Positions 43,409-51,759 of a stretch of 64,000 nucleotides of DNA are shown here, piece after piece. Under the pieces are notes generated by a model. The model was not told the origin of the DNA, did no database searches, and saw only the letters and a program-made list of their open reading frames with translations. A program made the translations under genes and the position numbers. Every line of letters starts with the position of its first letter. Position 1 is the stretch's first letter. This DNA is from Roseomonas sp. OT10 (GTDB lineage Bacteria > Pseudomonadota > Alphaproteobacteria > Acetobacterales > Acetobacteraceae): positions 1,178,001 to 1,242,000 of the forward strand of contig NZ_CP087719.1 in the NCBI RefSeq assembly GCF_020991085.1, given 5' to 3'.

Positions 43409-43848
43409 GCGCCGGCCGCCGCGACCGGCCGGAAGCGCAGCGGCGGCACGTCCTTCGCCGCCTCGGGCGGCACCAGCTCCACCCGGCTGCCGATGGCGGG
43501 CGCCGCCTCCGCCTCGACCACGCCGAACAGACGCGGCCCGGCATCCAGGCGCACGAGACCGACGCGATAGGGCGGCGGCAGCGGGAAGCCCGGCGTCGGC
43601 GTCCGCACCATGGTCAGCGCCAGCAGCGTGCCGGTGCGCGGCACGGCGCGCCATTCGAGCGACCCGTCCGGCGCGAACAGGCTGAGCGGCCGCGGATAGA
43701 ACTGGCAGCGATCCGCGCCGGGATCGTACTGAAGCCGCAGCTCGCCGGCGGCGAGATGCGCCCAGAACGCCGTTGCCGCGTCGAGCCCCGCCTCGGGCAG
43801 GTCGATGCCGACGCTCACGGGGCCGCCGCCCTTGCCGTCGCCGCTCAT
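43405..43848 (-). CDS. OB-fold (DUF35-type) protein lacking the zinc-ribbon cysteines
   Basis: This 147-residue protein matches the Zn-ribbon/OB-fold (DUF35) partner proteins of thiolase-like enzymes: AHLAAGELRLQYDP, CQFYPRPLS, WRAVPRTGTLLALTMV and PYRVGLVRLD. The ribbon normally has four Cys in C-x2-C pairs around the YPRP segment, but only one Cys remains, so zinc binding is probably lost while the OB fold stays. Its start overlaps the stop of the thiolase-like gene, which fits a two-protein complex. Confidence 0.78.
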   Translation of the reverse strand: MSGDGKGGGPVSVGIDLPEAGLDAATAFWAHLAAGELRLQYDPGADRCQFYPRPLSLFAPDGSLEWRAVPRTGTLLALTMVRTPTPGFPLPPPYRVGLVRLDAGPRLFGVVEAEAAPAIGSRVELVPPEAAKDVPPLRFRPVAAAGA

Positions 43849-45023
43849 GGGCTGCCCCCTTCGAGGATGAGCACGGCGCTGGTGCCCCAATTGCCGGCAT
43901 AGGGCACTACGCCCAGGCCGGTGACCATCGCGTTGCGCGGCGCCGCCACCTGGCGCGGGCCGGCCTCGCCGAGGATTTGCCGCACCGCCTCCACCAGCCC
44001 GATGCCGCCGCCCGCCAGCCCGCACTGGCCGGCTGAGAGCTGGCCGCCGCCGGTGTTCACGGGCAGGCGCCCGGCCGGGGAAAGGTCGTTGGCGAGGACG
44101 AACGCCCCCGCCTCGCCCCGTGCGCAGAAGCCGATCTCCTCCAGTTGCAGCAGCACCGCGATGGTGAAGTCGTCATAGGCCTGGAGCATGCGGATGTCGG
44201 AGGCCGCGAGGCCGGCATCGGCCAGCGCGCGCGGCCCGACGACGGAGAAGCCGGAGGCCAGCAGGTCGTCGCTCTCGCCGCGCGGATCGGGGTTGGTCAG
44301 CTCGCGATAGGCGATGGGATGCGCCACGCGCGCGAGGCCGCGCCGGCGCGCCGCCGCGGTCGAGGTGACGATCACGGCATTGGCGCCGTCGCAGCGCATC
44401 ACGCAGTCCAGCAGCCGCAGCGGGTCGGCGATCGGGCGGGAGCGGCGGTAGGCCTCCTCGGTCAGCGGCCGGGCCAGCTCGGCGCAGGCATTCGGATTGC
44501 GGCCGGCATTCTCGCGGAGCTGCATGGCGAGCTGCGCCAGCGCCGCCTCGGGCCAGCCGTACCGGTCGGCATAGACGCTGGCCAGCAGGCCGAAGCCCGT
44601 CACCGGGCCGCCCCAGCCGGCCGGATCGGCGACCTCGGCGCGATGCCCGCCCTGCCGGCCGAGATAGCGGGTGGAGGGCGCGTCGGCGAAGAGACAGAGC
44701 ACCGTCTCGCAGGCGCCGGCATGGATCGCCGCCGCGGCGCGCGCCACGCCCGCGATCGCCGAGGCGCCGCCGAGGTCGATCGCCTGAAGCCAGCCCGGCG
44801 ACAGGCCGAGCGTCTCGACCAGCAGGTTGGTCCAGAACGGGTCGCCCGCCTCCGAGAGCGGCGTGGTGGCGAGGACGCCGTCGATCTCGTCAGGGCGGAT
44901 GCCCGAGCGGCGCAGCGCGTCGCGCATCGCCGCGGCACCCAGCTCCAGCGCCGAGCGGCCGGAGCCCTTGGCGTTCGGTACCTCGCCATGGGCCACCACG
45001 GCGATGCCGCGGTCGGCGAGCAT
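43845..45023 (-). CDS. Thiolase-fold protein without catalytic cysteine (lipid-transfer/Ltp2-like)
   Basis: This 392-residue protein has the thiolase fold: AVVAHGEVPNAKGSGRSALELGAAAM, IDLGGASAIAGVARAAAAIHAGACETVLC, LQAYDDFTIAVLLQLEEIGFC and NTGGGQLSAGQCGL. At the nucleophile position (IDLGGASA) Gly replaces Cys, and the usual GHP motif is replaced by GQC. Cys-less members with a DUF35 partner include retro-aldolases of steroid side-chain degradation (Ltp2 type), where a Tyr in the AYDDFT segment is catalytic. A C–C-cleaving aldolase is thus more likely than a thiolase. It lies 2 bases after the acyl-CoA ligase gene. Confidence 0.82.
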   Translation of the reverse strand: MLADRGIAVVAHGEVPNAKGSGRSALELGAAAMRDALRRSGIRPDEIDGVLATTPLSEAGDPFWTNLLVETLGLSPGWLQAIDLGGASAIAGVARAAAAIHAGACETVLCLFADAPSTRYLGRQGGHRAEVADPAGWGGPVTGFGLLASVYADRYGWPEAALAQLAMQLRENAGRNPNACAELARPLTEEAYRRSRPIADPLRLLDCVMRCDGANAVIVTSTAAARRRGLARVAHPIAYRELTNPDPRGESDDLLASGFSVVGPRALADAGLAASDIRMLQAYDDFTIAVLLQLEEIGFCARGEAGAFVLANDLSPAGRLPVNTGGGQLSAGQCGLAGGGIGLVEAVRQILGEAGPRQVAAPRNAMVTGLGVVPYAGNWGTSAVLILEGGSP

Positions 45024-45025
45024 CC

Positions 45026-46543
45026 TCACGGGCGGCGCCCCTGATCCGCCCAGTAGGGCGCGGCGAGGTGCCGCTTGGCGATCTTGCCGTTGTCGTCGCG
45101 CGGCAGACCTTCGGTGAAGTGGATGACCTTCGGGATCTTGTACTTGGCGAGCCGGTCGGCGAGGTGGCGGCGCATCGCCTCCATGTCGGGATCGACCCCG
45201 GCACAGAGCTCGATATGGGCGGCCATGGATTCGCCGAATTCCGCGTCCGGGATGCCGAACACCGCGCAGTCGCGCACCTCGGCCCGTTCGAGGATGATGC
45301 CCTCGATCTCGGCCGGATAGACGTTCACCCCGCCGGTGATGATCATGTCCTTCTTGCAGTCGCGCAGGAAGAGGAAGCCTTCCTCGTCGAGGCAGCCGAT
45401 GTCGCCGGTCGCGATCAGCCCGTCGCGGTCCAGCTTCGCCCGCTCCTCCGGCCGGTGGCGGTAGGTGAACTCCGGGTAGGAGCCGTTGCGCACCGCGATC
45501 TCGCCGGCCTCGCCGGCCGGCAGCGGCGCCCCGTTCTCGCCCAGGACGCGGACGGTGCAGCCCGCCATCGGCCGCCCCACCGATCCCGGCTTGCGCAGAT
45601 AGTCCTCGCCGGCAAGCAGCGTCACCGGCCCGCTCTCGCTGGCGCCGTAGAACTCCCGCAGCACCGGTCCCCACCAGGCGACCATCGCCTCCTTCACCTC
45701 GCGGCTGCACGGCGCCGCGGAATGCGTCACCGCCTCGATGGAGGAGACGTCGCGCGCCGCGCGCTCCTCGGGGTCGAGCCGGAGCAGGCGGATGAACATC
45801 ACCGGCACCATCAGCAGGTGCGTGATCCGCTCGCGCTCCACCAGTTCCAGCATCCGCCGCTCGTCGAAGCGCGTCTCGACGAACAGCGCGCCGTCCTCGC
45901 CCATGGTCCGGATGGCGGTGAAGGCGTAGGACATCGTCATGGAATGGTAGAGCGGGCCGCAGATCAGCGCCTTCATGCCCGGGCGGAAGCCGTAGGTCAG
46001 GCACTGCGATTCCGCCATCGCCGCGGCCTGCGCCGGGGTCATCGCCGCGCGGTCGATCGCCTTGGGCGCGCTGGTGGTGCCGGAGGTGTAGATGAGGGCG
46101 CCGCGCTGCGGCACCGGCGCCACCTCCCGCGGTTCGCTGCCGGCGAGCAGCGCTTCCCAGGCGATCCAGCCCGGCCCTTCCAGCCCGGCATCGGCGGCGC
46201 CCGGCGGCCGGACGGACACCACCGTCACCTCGCTGCCCGCGAGGTGGGAGCGCGCGAGATCCGCGTGCGCCACGGCGCACCGGGCGCCGGAATCGCGCAG
46301 CATCACCGCGATCTCGTCCGGCTTGTTGTGCCAGTTCGCCGGCACCGGGTAGGCACCGAGGCGCGAGACGGCCTGCGCCGCCACGAGAAAGGCGGTGTCG
46401 TTGCGCAGCAGCAGCAGCACCGCGCTGCCCTCGCCGACCCCGAGGCGCGCAAGGCCGGCCATGGCCCTGGCGACCTGCTCCTCGAAATCGGGAAGCGTGG
46501 TCTCGATCCCGGCGACGACGATGCGGCCCATGCCCCGTGACAT
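45026..46543 (-). CDS. AMP-forming acyl-CoA synthetase
   Basis: This 505-residue ANL-superfamily enzyme activates a carboxylic acid with ATP and CoA. Motifs are the P-loop-like LIYTSGTTSAPKAIDR (about residues 150–165), EFYGASESGPVTLL, the hinge TGDIGCLDEEGFLFLRDCKKDMI and the catalytic Lys in GLPRDDNGKIAKR near the C-terminus. ATG 46543 has a GGGGAG site 9 bases upstream; ATG 46531 is an alternative. In the operon it probably loads the substrate imported with the neighbouring TTT receptor. Confidence 0.9.
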   Translation of the reverse strand: MSRGMGRIVVAGIETTLPDFEEQVARAMAGLARLGVGEGSAVLLLLRNDTAFLVAAQAVSRLGAYPVPANWHNKPDEIAVMLRDSGARCAVAHADLARSHLAGSEVTVVSVRPPGAADAGLEGPGWIAWEALLAGSEPREVAPVPQRGALIYTSGTTSAPKAIDRAAMTPAQAAAMAESQCLTYGFRPGMKALICGPLYHSMTMSYAFTAIRTMGEDGALFVETRFDERRMLELVERERITHLLMVPVMFIRLLRLDPEERAARDVSSIEAVTHSAAPCSREVKEAMVAWWGPVLREFYGASESGPVTLLAGEDYLRKPGSVGRPMAGCTVRVLGENGAPLPAGEAGEIAVRNGSYPEFTYRHRPEERAKLDRDGLIATGDIGCLDEEGFLFLRDCKKDMIITGGVNVYPAEIEGIILERAEVRDCAVFGIPDAEFGESMAAHIELCAGVDPDMEAMRRHLADRLAKYKIPKVIHFTEGLPRDDNGKIAKRHLAAPYWADQGRRP

Positions 46544-46558
46544 CCTCCTGCTCCCCGA

Positions 46559-47530
46559 CTACTGCACGCTGATGCCGGTACGGCGGATCAGGTCCGTCCA
46601 CTGCGCTGCCTCGACGCGGAGTGCGGCGCGCCGGTCAGGCGCCGGCGGCGGGCGCTCCACGCCGAGTGCCGCGAGGCGCGCGGCGATCGCCGGCTCGCCC
46701 ATCACCGCCTCCAGCTCGGCGGCCAGGCGGTCGGCGATCCCGTCCGGGACAGCCGATCGCGCCAGGATGCTGTGCATGCCGCGCAGCTCGAAGCCGCGGA
46801 AGCCGCTCTCGGCGAAGGTCGGCACGTCCGGCAGATGCGTGAACCGCGTCGGGCCGGTCACGGCGAGGGGGCGCAGGCTGCCGGACTGCACCAGCGGGAT
46901 CGCCTGTGTCCCCTCGATGAAGGAGCAGTCGGTCTGGCCGCCGAGCAGAGAGGAGACGGCGGGCGCACCGCCGCTGAACGGTACGTTGGCCATGGCGATG
47001 CCGGCGGCCTGGTTCAGGTACTCGCCGTAGATGTGGCCCGTCGTCGCGACGCCGAAGGAGGCGTGGCTGAGGCTGCGCTGCTTCGCCAGGGCGATGAACT
47101 CGGCCAGCGTGCGCGGCCCGTCCGGCCGCACCATGAAGACGAGGGGCGAGACCGCGGCCTGGATGATGCCCTGGAAGTCCGCCACCGGGTCGTAGGAGAG
47201 GCGCAGCTTGAGGCCGATCGCCTGGACGTGGGTGGAGGCGGTGAAGAGCAGCGTGTGCCCGTCGGCCGGCGTGCGCAGCACCAGCGAGGCGGCGATGGAG
47301 CCGGCCGCGCCGGGCCGGTTGTCCACGATCACCGGCACGCCCCAGCGCTCCGACAGCGCCGGCGCGATCGAGCGGGCGATGGCGTCGGAGGGGCCGCCGG
47401 GAGGGAAGGCGACGATGATCTGCACCGGCCGCGCCGGGAAGGCCTCCGCCCGCGCCGGGCGGACCGGCAGCGCGGCGGGCAGCAGGCCGGCGAGGGCGGA
47501 CCGCAGGAGGGTGCGCTTGCGGAGCAGCAT
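46559..47530 (-). CDS. Tripartite tricarboxylate (Bug/TctC-type) substrate-binding protein
   Basis: This 323-residue periplasmic receptor has a signal peptide (RKRTLLRSALAGLLPAALPVRPARA). It carries Bug motifs FPARPVQIIVAFPPGGPSDAIAR, VDNRPGAAGSIAA and ADGHTLLFTASTH, then VPFSGGAPAVSSLLGGQTD. It is the second gene of the CoA-ester operon, between the enoyl-CoA hydratase and acyl-CoA ligase, which indicates that its ligand is the carboxylate degraded by the operon. No TctAB partner is in the window. Confidence 0.88.
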   Translation of the reverse strand: MLLRKRTLLRSALAGLLPAALPVRPARAEAFPARPVQIIVAFPPGGPSDAIARSIAPALSERWGVPVIVDNRPGAAGSIAASLVLRTPADGHTLLFTASTHVQAIGLKLRLSYDPVADFQGIIQAAVSPLVFMVRPDGPRTLAEFIALAKQRSLSHASFGVATTGHIYGEYLNQAAGIAMANVPFSGGAPAVSSLLGGQTDCSFIEGTQAIPLVQSGSLRPLAVTGPTRFTHLPDVPTFAESGFRGFELRGMHSILARSAVPDGIADRLAAELEAVMGEPAIAARLAALGVERPPPAPDRRAALRVEAAQWTDLIRRTGISVQ

Positions 47531-47537
47531 GACCGCC

Positions 47538-48302
47538 TCAGTTCCCGCCGAACCGCGCCTGGCGCTTCTCGATGAAGGCGGCGATGCCCTCGCGCACATC
47601 CTCGGTCGCGAAGGCGAGCTGGTGCGCCCGCGTCTCCAGCCGCAGCGCGGCGTCGAGCGCCATGTCGGCGCCGCTGTTCACCGCCTCCTTGATGAGCTTT
47701 GCGGTGAGCGGCGCCATCGCGGCGATCTGAGTGGCCAGCTCGATCGCCCGCGCGTCGCAATTGCCATTGACCACCTCGCAGACCAGGCCCATGCGCAGCG
47801 CGTCCTGCGCGCTCACCATGTTGCCGGTCAGCACCATGTACATGGCGTTGTGCTTGCCGACGACGCGCGGCAGCCGCTGCGAGCCGCCGGCGCCGGGCAC
47901 CAGGCCGAGCTTGATCTCCGGCTGGCCGAAGCGGGCGCGGTCGTTCGCGACGACGATGTCGCACTGCAGCGCGTACTCGCAGCCGCCGCCGAGCGCGAAG
48001 CCGTTCACCGCGGCAATGATCGGCTTGGAGAAGGCGGCGATGCCGCGCGTCGTGCTCATCTTCATCACGTCGACGGCCGACATGCCGGCGCGCTCCTTGA
48101 TGTCGGCGCCGGCGGCGAAGGACTTCTCGCTGCCGGCGAGCACGACGCAGCGCACCTCGGGGTCGGCGTCGAGTCGCGGCAGGGTCGTGTTGATGGACTC
48201 GCGCACCTCGGCATTGAGCGCGTTCAGCGCCTCCGGGCGGTTGATCCGGAGCAGCACGACATGCGGTGCGGGATGCTCGACGAGGAGGACGTGGGCGCTC
48301 AT
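47538..48302 (-). CDS. Enoyl-CoA hydratase/isomerase family protein
   Basis: This 254-residue crotonase-fold enzyme adds water to 2-enoyl-CoA esters. Motifs are RPEALNALNAEV, FAAGADIKE (oxyanion hole, about residues 62–70), FALGGGCEYALQCDIV (second oxyanion strand), FGQPEIKLGLVPGAGGSQRLPR and the FATEDVREGIAAFIEKRQARF tail. It is very close to the mitochondrial short-chain type throughout. ATG 48302 has an AAAGAAGAAG leader. As first gene of the operon, it is preceded by the IclR-type palindromes at 48598–48628. Confidence 0.9.
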   Translation of the reverse strand: MSAHVLLVEHPAPHVVLLRINRPEALNALNAEVRESINTTLPRLDADPEVRCVVLAGSEKSFAAGADIKERAGMSAVDVMKMSTTRGIAAFSKPIIAAVNGFALGGGCEYALQCDIVVANDRARFGQPEIKLGLVPGAGGSQRLPRVVGKHNAMYMVLTGNMVSAQDALRMGLVCEVVNGNCDARAIELATQIAAMAPLTAKLIKEAVNSGADMALDAALRLETRAHQLAFATEDVREGIAAFIEKRQARFGGN

Positions 48303-48846
48303 GCAGCTTCTTCTTTCTCTGAGGGATGTGGCGGCGGACGGGCCACGCGCGGCCCGTCCCGGGTCCGGCGCGCATGACAAGGGGGGAGGGCGGTCGCCGG
48401 CCCTAGGGCGGCATGGGAACGGCGCGACGACCGGGCGAGGGGCGCGGCGGCCATGGTCGCCCGCCGCCCCGGCCCGGCTGGCGGCGGGAGGCGCCGGGCC
48501 GAACGGCACGGTGCAGGTTCCATCCTGCGGTCATGATGGTGCTCTCTCGCTTTCTTGGTCGGTTTCCTCAGGATGTATTTGGCATATTCGAAACAAATTC
48601 GTCAATTACGAAATTCGTCAGTTGCGAAACAGATTCGTCATCGAGGTTCAGGCCCTGCCGCGGCTTGGCGACCGGCGCGGCCGCCTGGCACGGGCGGTCG
48701 GCGCCGCCAGGGCGGACTGCCATCCGCCCGCCGACGATCCGCTCCGTTCGACGGCAATCCGTGCCTCGGCGATGACGCGCGGTAGATCGTGGATTCCCGA
48801 CGGATGCGTGCCGCCATCTCCGTTGGGCTGCCGCTGTCGTGCACCA
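48303..48846. other. Promoter region and unassigned sequence upstream of the CoA-ester operon
   Basis: No gene is supported here. The AT-richer part (about 48585–48640) holds the TTCGT-N5-ACGAA palindromes. The sequence from 48640 to 48846 shows no recognisable protein on either strand and is probably decayed mobile DNA next to the IS66 fragment. Confidence 0.5.
48598..48628. promoter_or_regulatory. Two adjacent IclR-type palindromes upstream of the enoyl-CoA hydratase operon
   Basis: TTCGT-CAATT-ACGAA (48598–48612) is a perfect 5-5-5 palindrome. It is followed, 16 bp centre to centre, by TTCGT-CAGTT-GCGAA (48614–48628), with further half sites TTCG near 48588 and 48634. The same architecture occurs in front of iclR (50167–50181). 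Position is about 300 bp upstream of the operon start. Confidence 0.6.
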
Positions 48847-48981
48847 GCCAGGCTGAATGGCCTCAGCCCGGAGGCCTATCTGCGCCGCGCGCCGGAGCGC
48901 ATCGCCGACCACCCCGTCAGCTGCGTCGCTGAGCTCCTGCCGTGGAATCCGCCAAACGACGCCGAAGCCTCAGCAACCTGA
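48847..48981 (+). pseudogene. IS66-type transposase TnpC, C-terminal fragment
   Basis: The + strand encodes 44 residues, ARLNGLSPEAYLRRAPERI then ADHPVSCVAELLPWN, that match the very end of IS66 TnpC proteins. The upstream part of the gene is not present. It is one of two transposase relics between the CoA-ester operon and iclR. Confidence 0.6.
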
Positions 48982-49025
48982 CAGTCGATCCCCGCGTCAC
49001 CGGACGCTTATGCTCGAACGTGACG

Positions 49026-49311
49026 CATGCCAGCGCCACCGATCCGGACGCACGCTTCGCCCGCAGGTCGGGTGGGCAGCCCTCCCTCCTGGCCTATGCC
49101 GGGCACGTGCTCATGGAGAACCGCTCGGGTCTGGTTCGCCTAGCCTGGCTGACACGGGTCACCGGCACGGCCGAGCGCGGCGCCTCGCTCGGCCTCGTGG
49201 ACCAGCAGCGCCTGACGGTGCGGCGGCGGATCACGCTCGGGGCCGACGAGAACTACGATGCCCGCGCGCATGCAGCAGGGCTGCGCACCAGAGGCGTCAG
49301 CAGCTTGCTGG
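49026..49311 (+). pseudogene. IS5-type transposase, internal fragment
   Basis: About 95 residues of a DDE transposase are readable: SATDPDARFARRSGG, YAGHVLMENRSGL, TGTAERGASLGLVDQ and RRRITLGADENYDARA. These correspond to the catalytic core of IS5/ISL2-like transposases. Both ends are missing and it abuts the iclR stop at 49318. It is a relic with no functional product. Confidence 0.6.
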
Positions 49312-49317
49312 ATGTTC

Positions 49318-50094
49318 CTAGCCGAACCCAGGTCGTCCACGCCTGTAGCCCAGGCTCGCCGATGCGGCCTCTCCGGCGGCGCGCAGGCACATCGCGGTCG
49401 GCCCGCCCGGCGCGATGTCGATATGGCCGGCAGCACCGAGTGTGGTCATCGCCGCCGCGAGGTCGCCCGAGTGGTCAAGGACTGGGACGGAGAGCGCAGC
49501 GAAGCCGGCGTTCAGCAAGCCATCGGTGATGGCGATGCCCCGGGCCCTCACCTGCTCAATCTCAGACCGCAAGGCCGGTTTCGCGGGCCCCGCCTCCGGA
49601 AGGAAGGCCAAGAAGATCCGGCCGGAGGCGGAGCGGTCCAGCGGCAGCGCGAAGCCGAGACGGATCGCGAGCGACACGCCGCGCCGCCCGTCCAGGCGCG
49701 ACACGATGACCGGCGACTGCCCCGACCACACGGAGAGGTGCACCGCCTCGCCCGTCTCATCGCGGAAGCGGCGCATGGCATCCAGCGCGGCGTCCCGCAC
49801 GTCGAGCCGCCCGAGGGCGGCAAGCCCGAGGGAGAGGGCGCGAGGCCCGAGGTCGTAGTGCCCGCCCTCCACCTCCTGGGTCACCAGGCCGACGGCCCGT
49901 AGGCTGGCGAGGTAAGCGTGCGCCCGGCTCGCCGGCATGCCGGCGGCTATCGCCAGATCCTTCAGGGGGAGGGGCCCGCCGGCGGCTTCGAGCGCCTCGA
50001 CGAGGCGGAACCCGATCACGACGGACTGGACGGACCGCTTCTCTTGCCCGGCCTCCTGATTGGCCTCGTCCTGATCGGTTCGTCGCTTCGCCAT
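49318..50094 (-). CDS. IclR-family transcriptional regulator
   Basis: This 258-residue protein has the IclR winged helix (about residues 20–85; SVVIGFRLVEALEAAGGPLPLKDLAIAAGMPASRAHAYLASLRAVG) and the effector-binding domain with ETGEAVHLSVWSGQSPVIVSR and FALPLDRSASGRIFLAFLP. ATG 50094 was preferred to 50163 because the longer start would run into the palindrome region. Divergent from a flavin hydroxylase gene, it probably represses that unit and, by shared palindromes, the CoA-ester operon. Confidence 0.9.
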   Translation of the reverse strand: MAKRRTDQDEANQEAGQEKRSVQSVVIGFRLVEALEAAGGPLPLKDLAIAAGMPASRAHAYLASLRAVGLVTQEVEGGHYDLGPRALSLGLAALGRLDVRDAALDAMRRFRDETGEAVHLSVWSGQSPVIVSRLDGRRGVSLAIRLGFALPLDRSASGRIFLAFLPEAGPAKPALRSEIEQVRARGIAITDGLLNAGFAALSVPVLDHSGDLAAAMTTLGAAGHIDIAPGGPTAMCLRAAGEAASASLGYRRGRPGFG

Positions 50095-50166
50095 GCCGCA
50101 TGAAGAGGACAGGCGGTGCCCCCCGTCAATTCGGCGCGCCGAACCGCGCCGGCGCAAGGGCATGAA

Positions 50167-50181
50167 TTCGCTATTGACGAA
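50167..50181. promoter_or_regulatory. IclR-type palindrome TTCGC-N5-ACGAA
   Basis: This palindrome lies 73 bp upstream of the iclR start. A second, weaker half site TTCGCTATT follows at 50187. It shares the TTCGY-N5-RCGAA form of the two palindromes at 48598–48628, suggesting autoregulation by IclR. Confidence 0.6.
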
Positions 50182-50304
50182 TTAAGTTCGCTATTTTAAT
50201 CGGAGGGCAAGTTGCGCTGCGGCGGCGATCCCGGATCGACAGCCCGGCGGAAGTAGGGGGAGGGCAGGCACCGTCATGAGGTCGATCACGCGGCGAGGCC
50301 GGGG

Positions 50305-50448
50305 ATGCTCACCTACGTCGGCGTGCAGCTGCAGGCGCGCCAGCAGTTCCAGAACAACCGGAAGAGCCCGGCCCCGCCCCCGATCTCGCGGGACTGGATC
50401 TTCGAGCACGACGTGACGCGGGAGCAGCCGGCACCGCGCGCGGCGTGA
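50305..50448 (+). CDS. Possible small protein or gene remnant, 47 residues
   Basis: This short frame begins [18 protein letters not shown] and contains [13 protein letters not shown]. It lies 35 bp upstream of the flavin hydroxylase gene on the same strand. The composition looks protein-like (Q/N-rich, few Arg/Ala repeats), unlike shadow frames in this GC-rich genome, so it may be the end of a lost gene. The family was not recognised and no clear ribosome site was seen. Confidence 0.3.
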   Translation: MLTYVGVQLQARQQFQNNRKSPAPPPISRDWIFEHDVTREQPAPRAA

Positions 50449-50483
50449 GGCCGTCCCGTGCCAGCCAAGGAGAAGGCGCCTCG

Positions 50484-51692
50484 ATGAACAACGTGCAGGC
50501 GAAGCCGCGGGTCCTGATCGCGGGCGGAGGGATCGGCGGCCTGTCGGCCGCGCTCGCCCTGCTGCGCCGTGGCCACGCGGTGGAGATCTACGAGCAGGCG
50601 CCGGAACTGCGGGAGGTGGGCGCCGGCGTCCAGATCAGCCCCAACGGCACCCGCGCGCTCCACGAGCTCGGGGTGGGGGAGGCGGTGACGGCGCTCTCCT
50701 GCGAGGCGTCGGGCAAGGAGATCCGCCTCTGGAGCACGGGCGAGACCTGGTCGCCCTTCGACATCGGCGGCGAATCGGTGTCGCGCTACGGCTTCCCCTA
50801 CCTCACCGTCTACCGGCCGGACCTCCTCGCGGCGCTGGTGGAGGCGGTGCGCCGCCTCGATCCCGGAGCGCTCCGGCTCGGCGCGCGGGCGGAGGGCTTC
50901 GAGCAGGACGCGGAGGGCGTCACGCTGCGCCTGGCCGACGGGCGCAGCGCGCGCGGCAGCGCGCTGGTGGGCGCGGACGGCATCCACTCGCGCATCCGCC
51001 ACCAGCTCTTTGGCGACGAGGCGCCGCGCTTCACGGGGCTCGTCGCCTGGCGCGGCGTGATCCCGATGGAGCGCCTGCCCGCCCACATGAAGCGACCGGC
51101 CAGCACCAACTGGGTCGGGCCGGGTCGCCACGTCGTGCAGTACCCCCTCCGCAACTTCGCGTTGATGAATTTCGTCGGCATCGTCGAGCGTGACGACTGG
51201 CGGGTGGAGTCCTGGACCACGCAGGGCAGCACGGAGGAGTGCGCGGCCGACTTTGAGGGCTGGCACGGGGACGTGCAGGCGATGATCCGCAGCATCGACA
51301 CGCCCTACAAGTGGGCGCTGATGGCCCGCTCGCCGCTGGAGCGGTGGTCCGAGGGGCGGGTGACGCTGCTCGGCGACGCCTGCCACCCGACGCTCCCCTT
51401 CCTTGCCCAGGGCGCCGTGCAGTCGATCGAGGACGGCGTGGTTCTCGCGCGCGCCCTGGAAGCCGCCGGCGACGACGTGACGGAGGGCCTCTCCCGCTAC
51501 GAGGACGCACGCCGGGAGCGAACCGCGCGGATGGTGCGCGGCTCAGAGGAGAACACGAAGCGCTTCCACAACCCCGCCCTCGCCGAGGCGGAGGGCGCGG
51601 CGGCGTATGTCGGCCGGGAATGGCAGCCCGACCGCGTGCGCGAGCGCTACGACTGGCTGTTCCGCTACGACGCCACGGCGGTGCCGGTCTGA
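50484..51692 (+). CDS. FAD-dependent aromatic hydroxylase (salicylate/3-hydroxybenzoate hydroxylase-like)
   Basis: This 402-residue class A flavoprotein monooxygenase has the three family motifs: [17 protein letters not shown] near the N-terminus (FAD ADP-binding), the DG motif [15 protein letters not shown] near residue 165 and the GD motif [17 protein letters not shown] near residue 295. Such enzymes use NAD(P)H and O2 to hydroxylate phenolic acids. ATG 50484 has an AAGGAGAAGG site. It forms a unit with the TTT receptor 67 bp downstream and is divergent from iclR, so it probably acts on an aromatic acid sensed by that regulator. Confidence 0.88.
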   Translation: MNNVQAKPRVLIAGGGIGGLSAALALLRRGHAVEIYEQAPELREVGAGVQISPNGTRALHELGVGEAVTALSCEASGKEIRLWSTGETWSPFDIGGESVSRYGFPYLTVYRPDLLAALVEAVRRLDPGALRLGARAEGFEQDAEGVTLRLADGRSARGSALVGADGIHSRIRHQLFGDEAPRFTGLVAWRGVIPMERLPAHMKRPASTNWVGPGRHVVQYPLRNFALMNFVGIVERDDWRVESWTTQGSTEECAADFEGWHGDVQAMIRSIDTPYKWALMARSPLERWSEGRVTLLGDACHPTLPFLAQGAVQSIEDGVVLARALEAAGDDVTEGLSRYEDARRERTARMVRGSEENTKRFHNPALAEAEGAAAYVGREWQPDRVRERYDWLFRYDATAVPV

Positions 51693-51759
51693 GAAGGGGC
51701 GGCCCGGCGCGGAGGCCGGGTCCCCGCGCCGCGGCGCGCGAGAACGGAGGAAACGAGAG

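Larger units (their letters stand above)
50095..50483. promoter_or_regulatory. Divergent promoter region iclR / flavin monooxygenase
   Basis: This 389-bp gap holds the AT-rich operator-like segment 50160–50203 near iclR, and a small open frame of doubtful value at 50305–50448. No other gene is supported. Confidence 0.5.
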
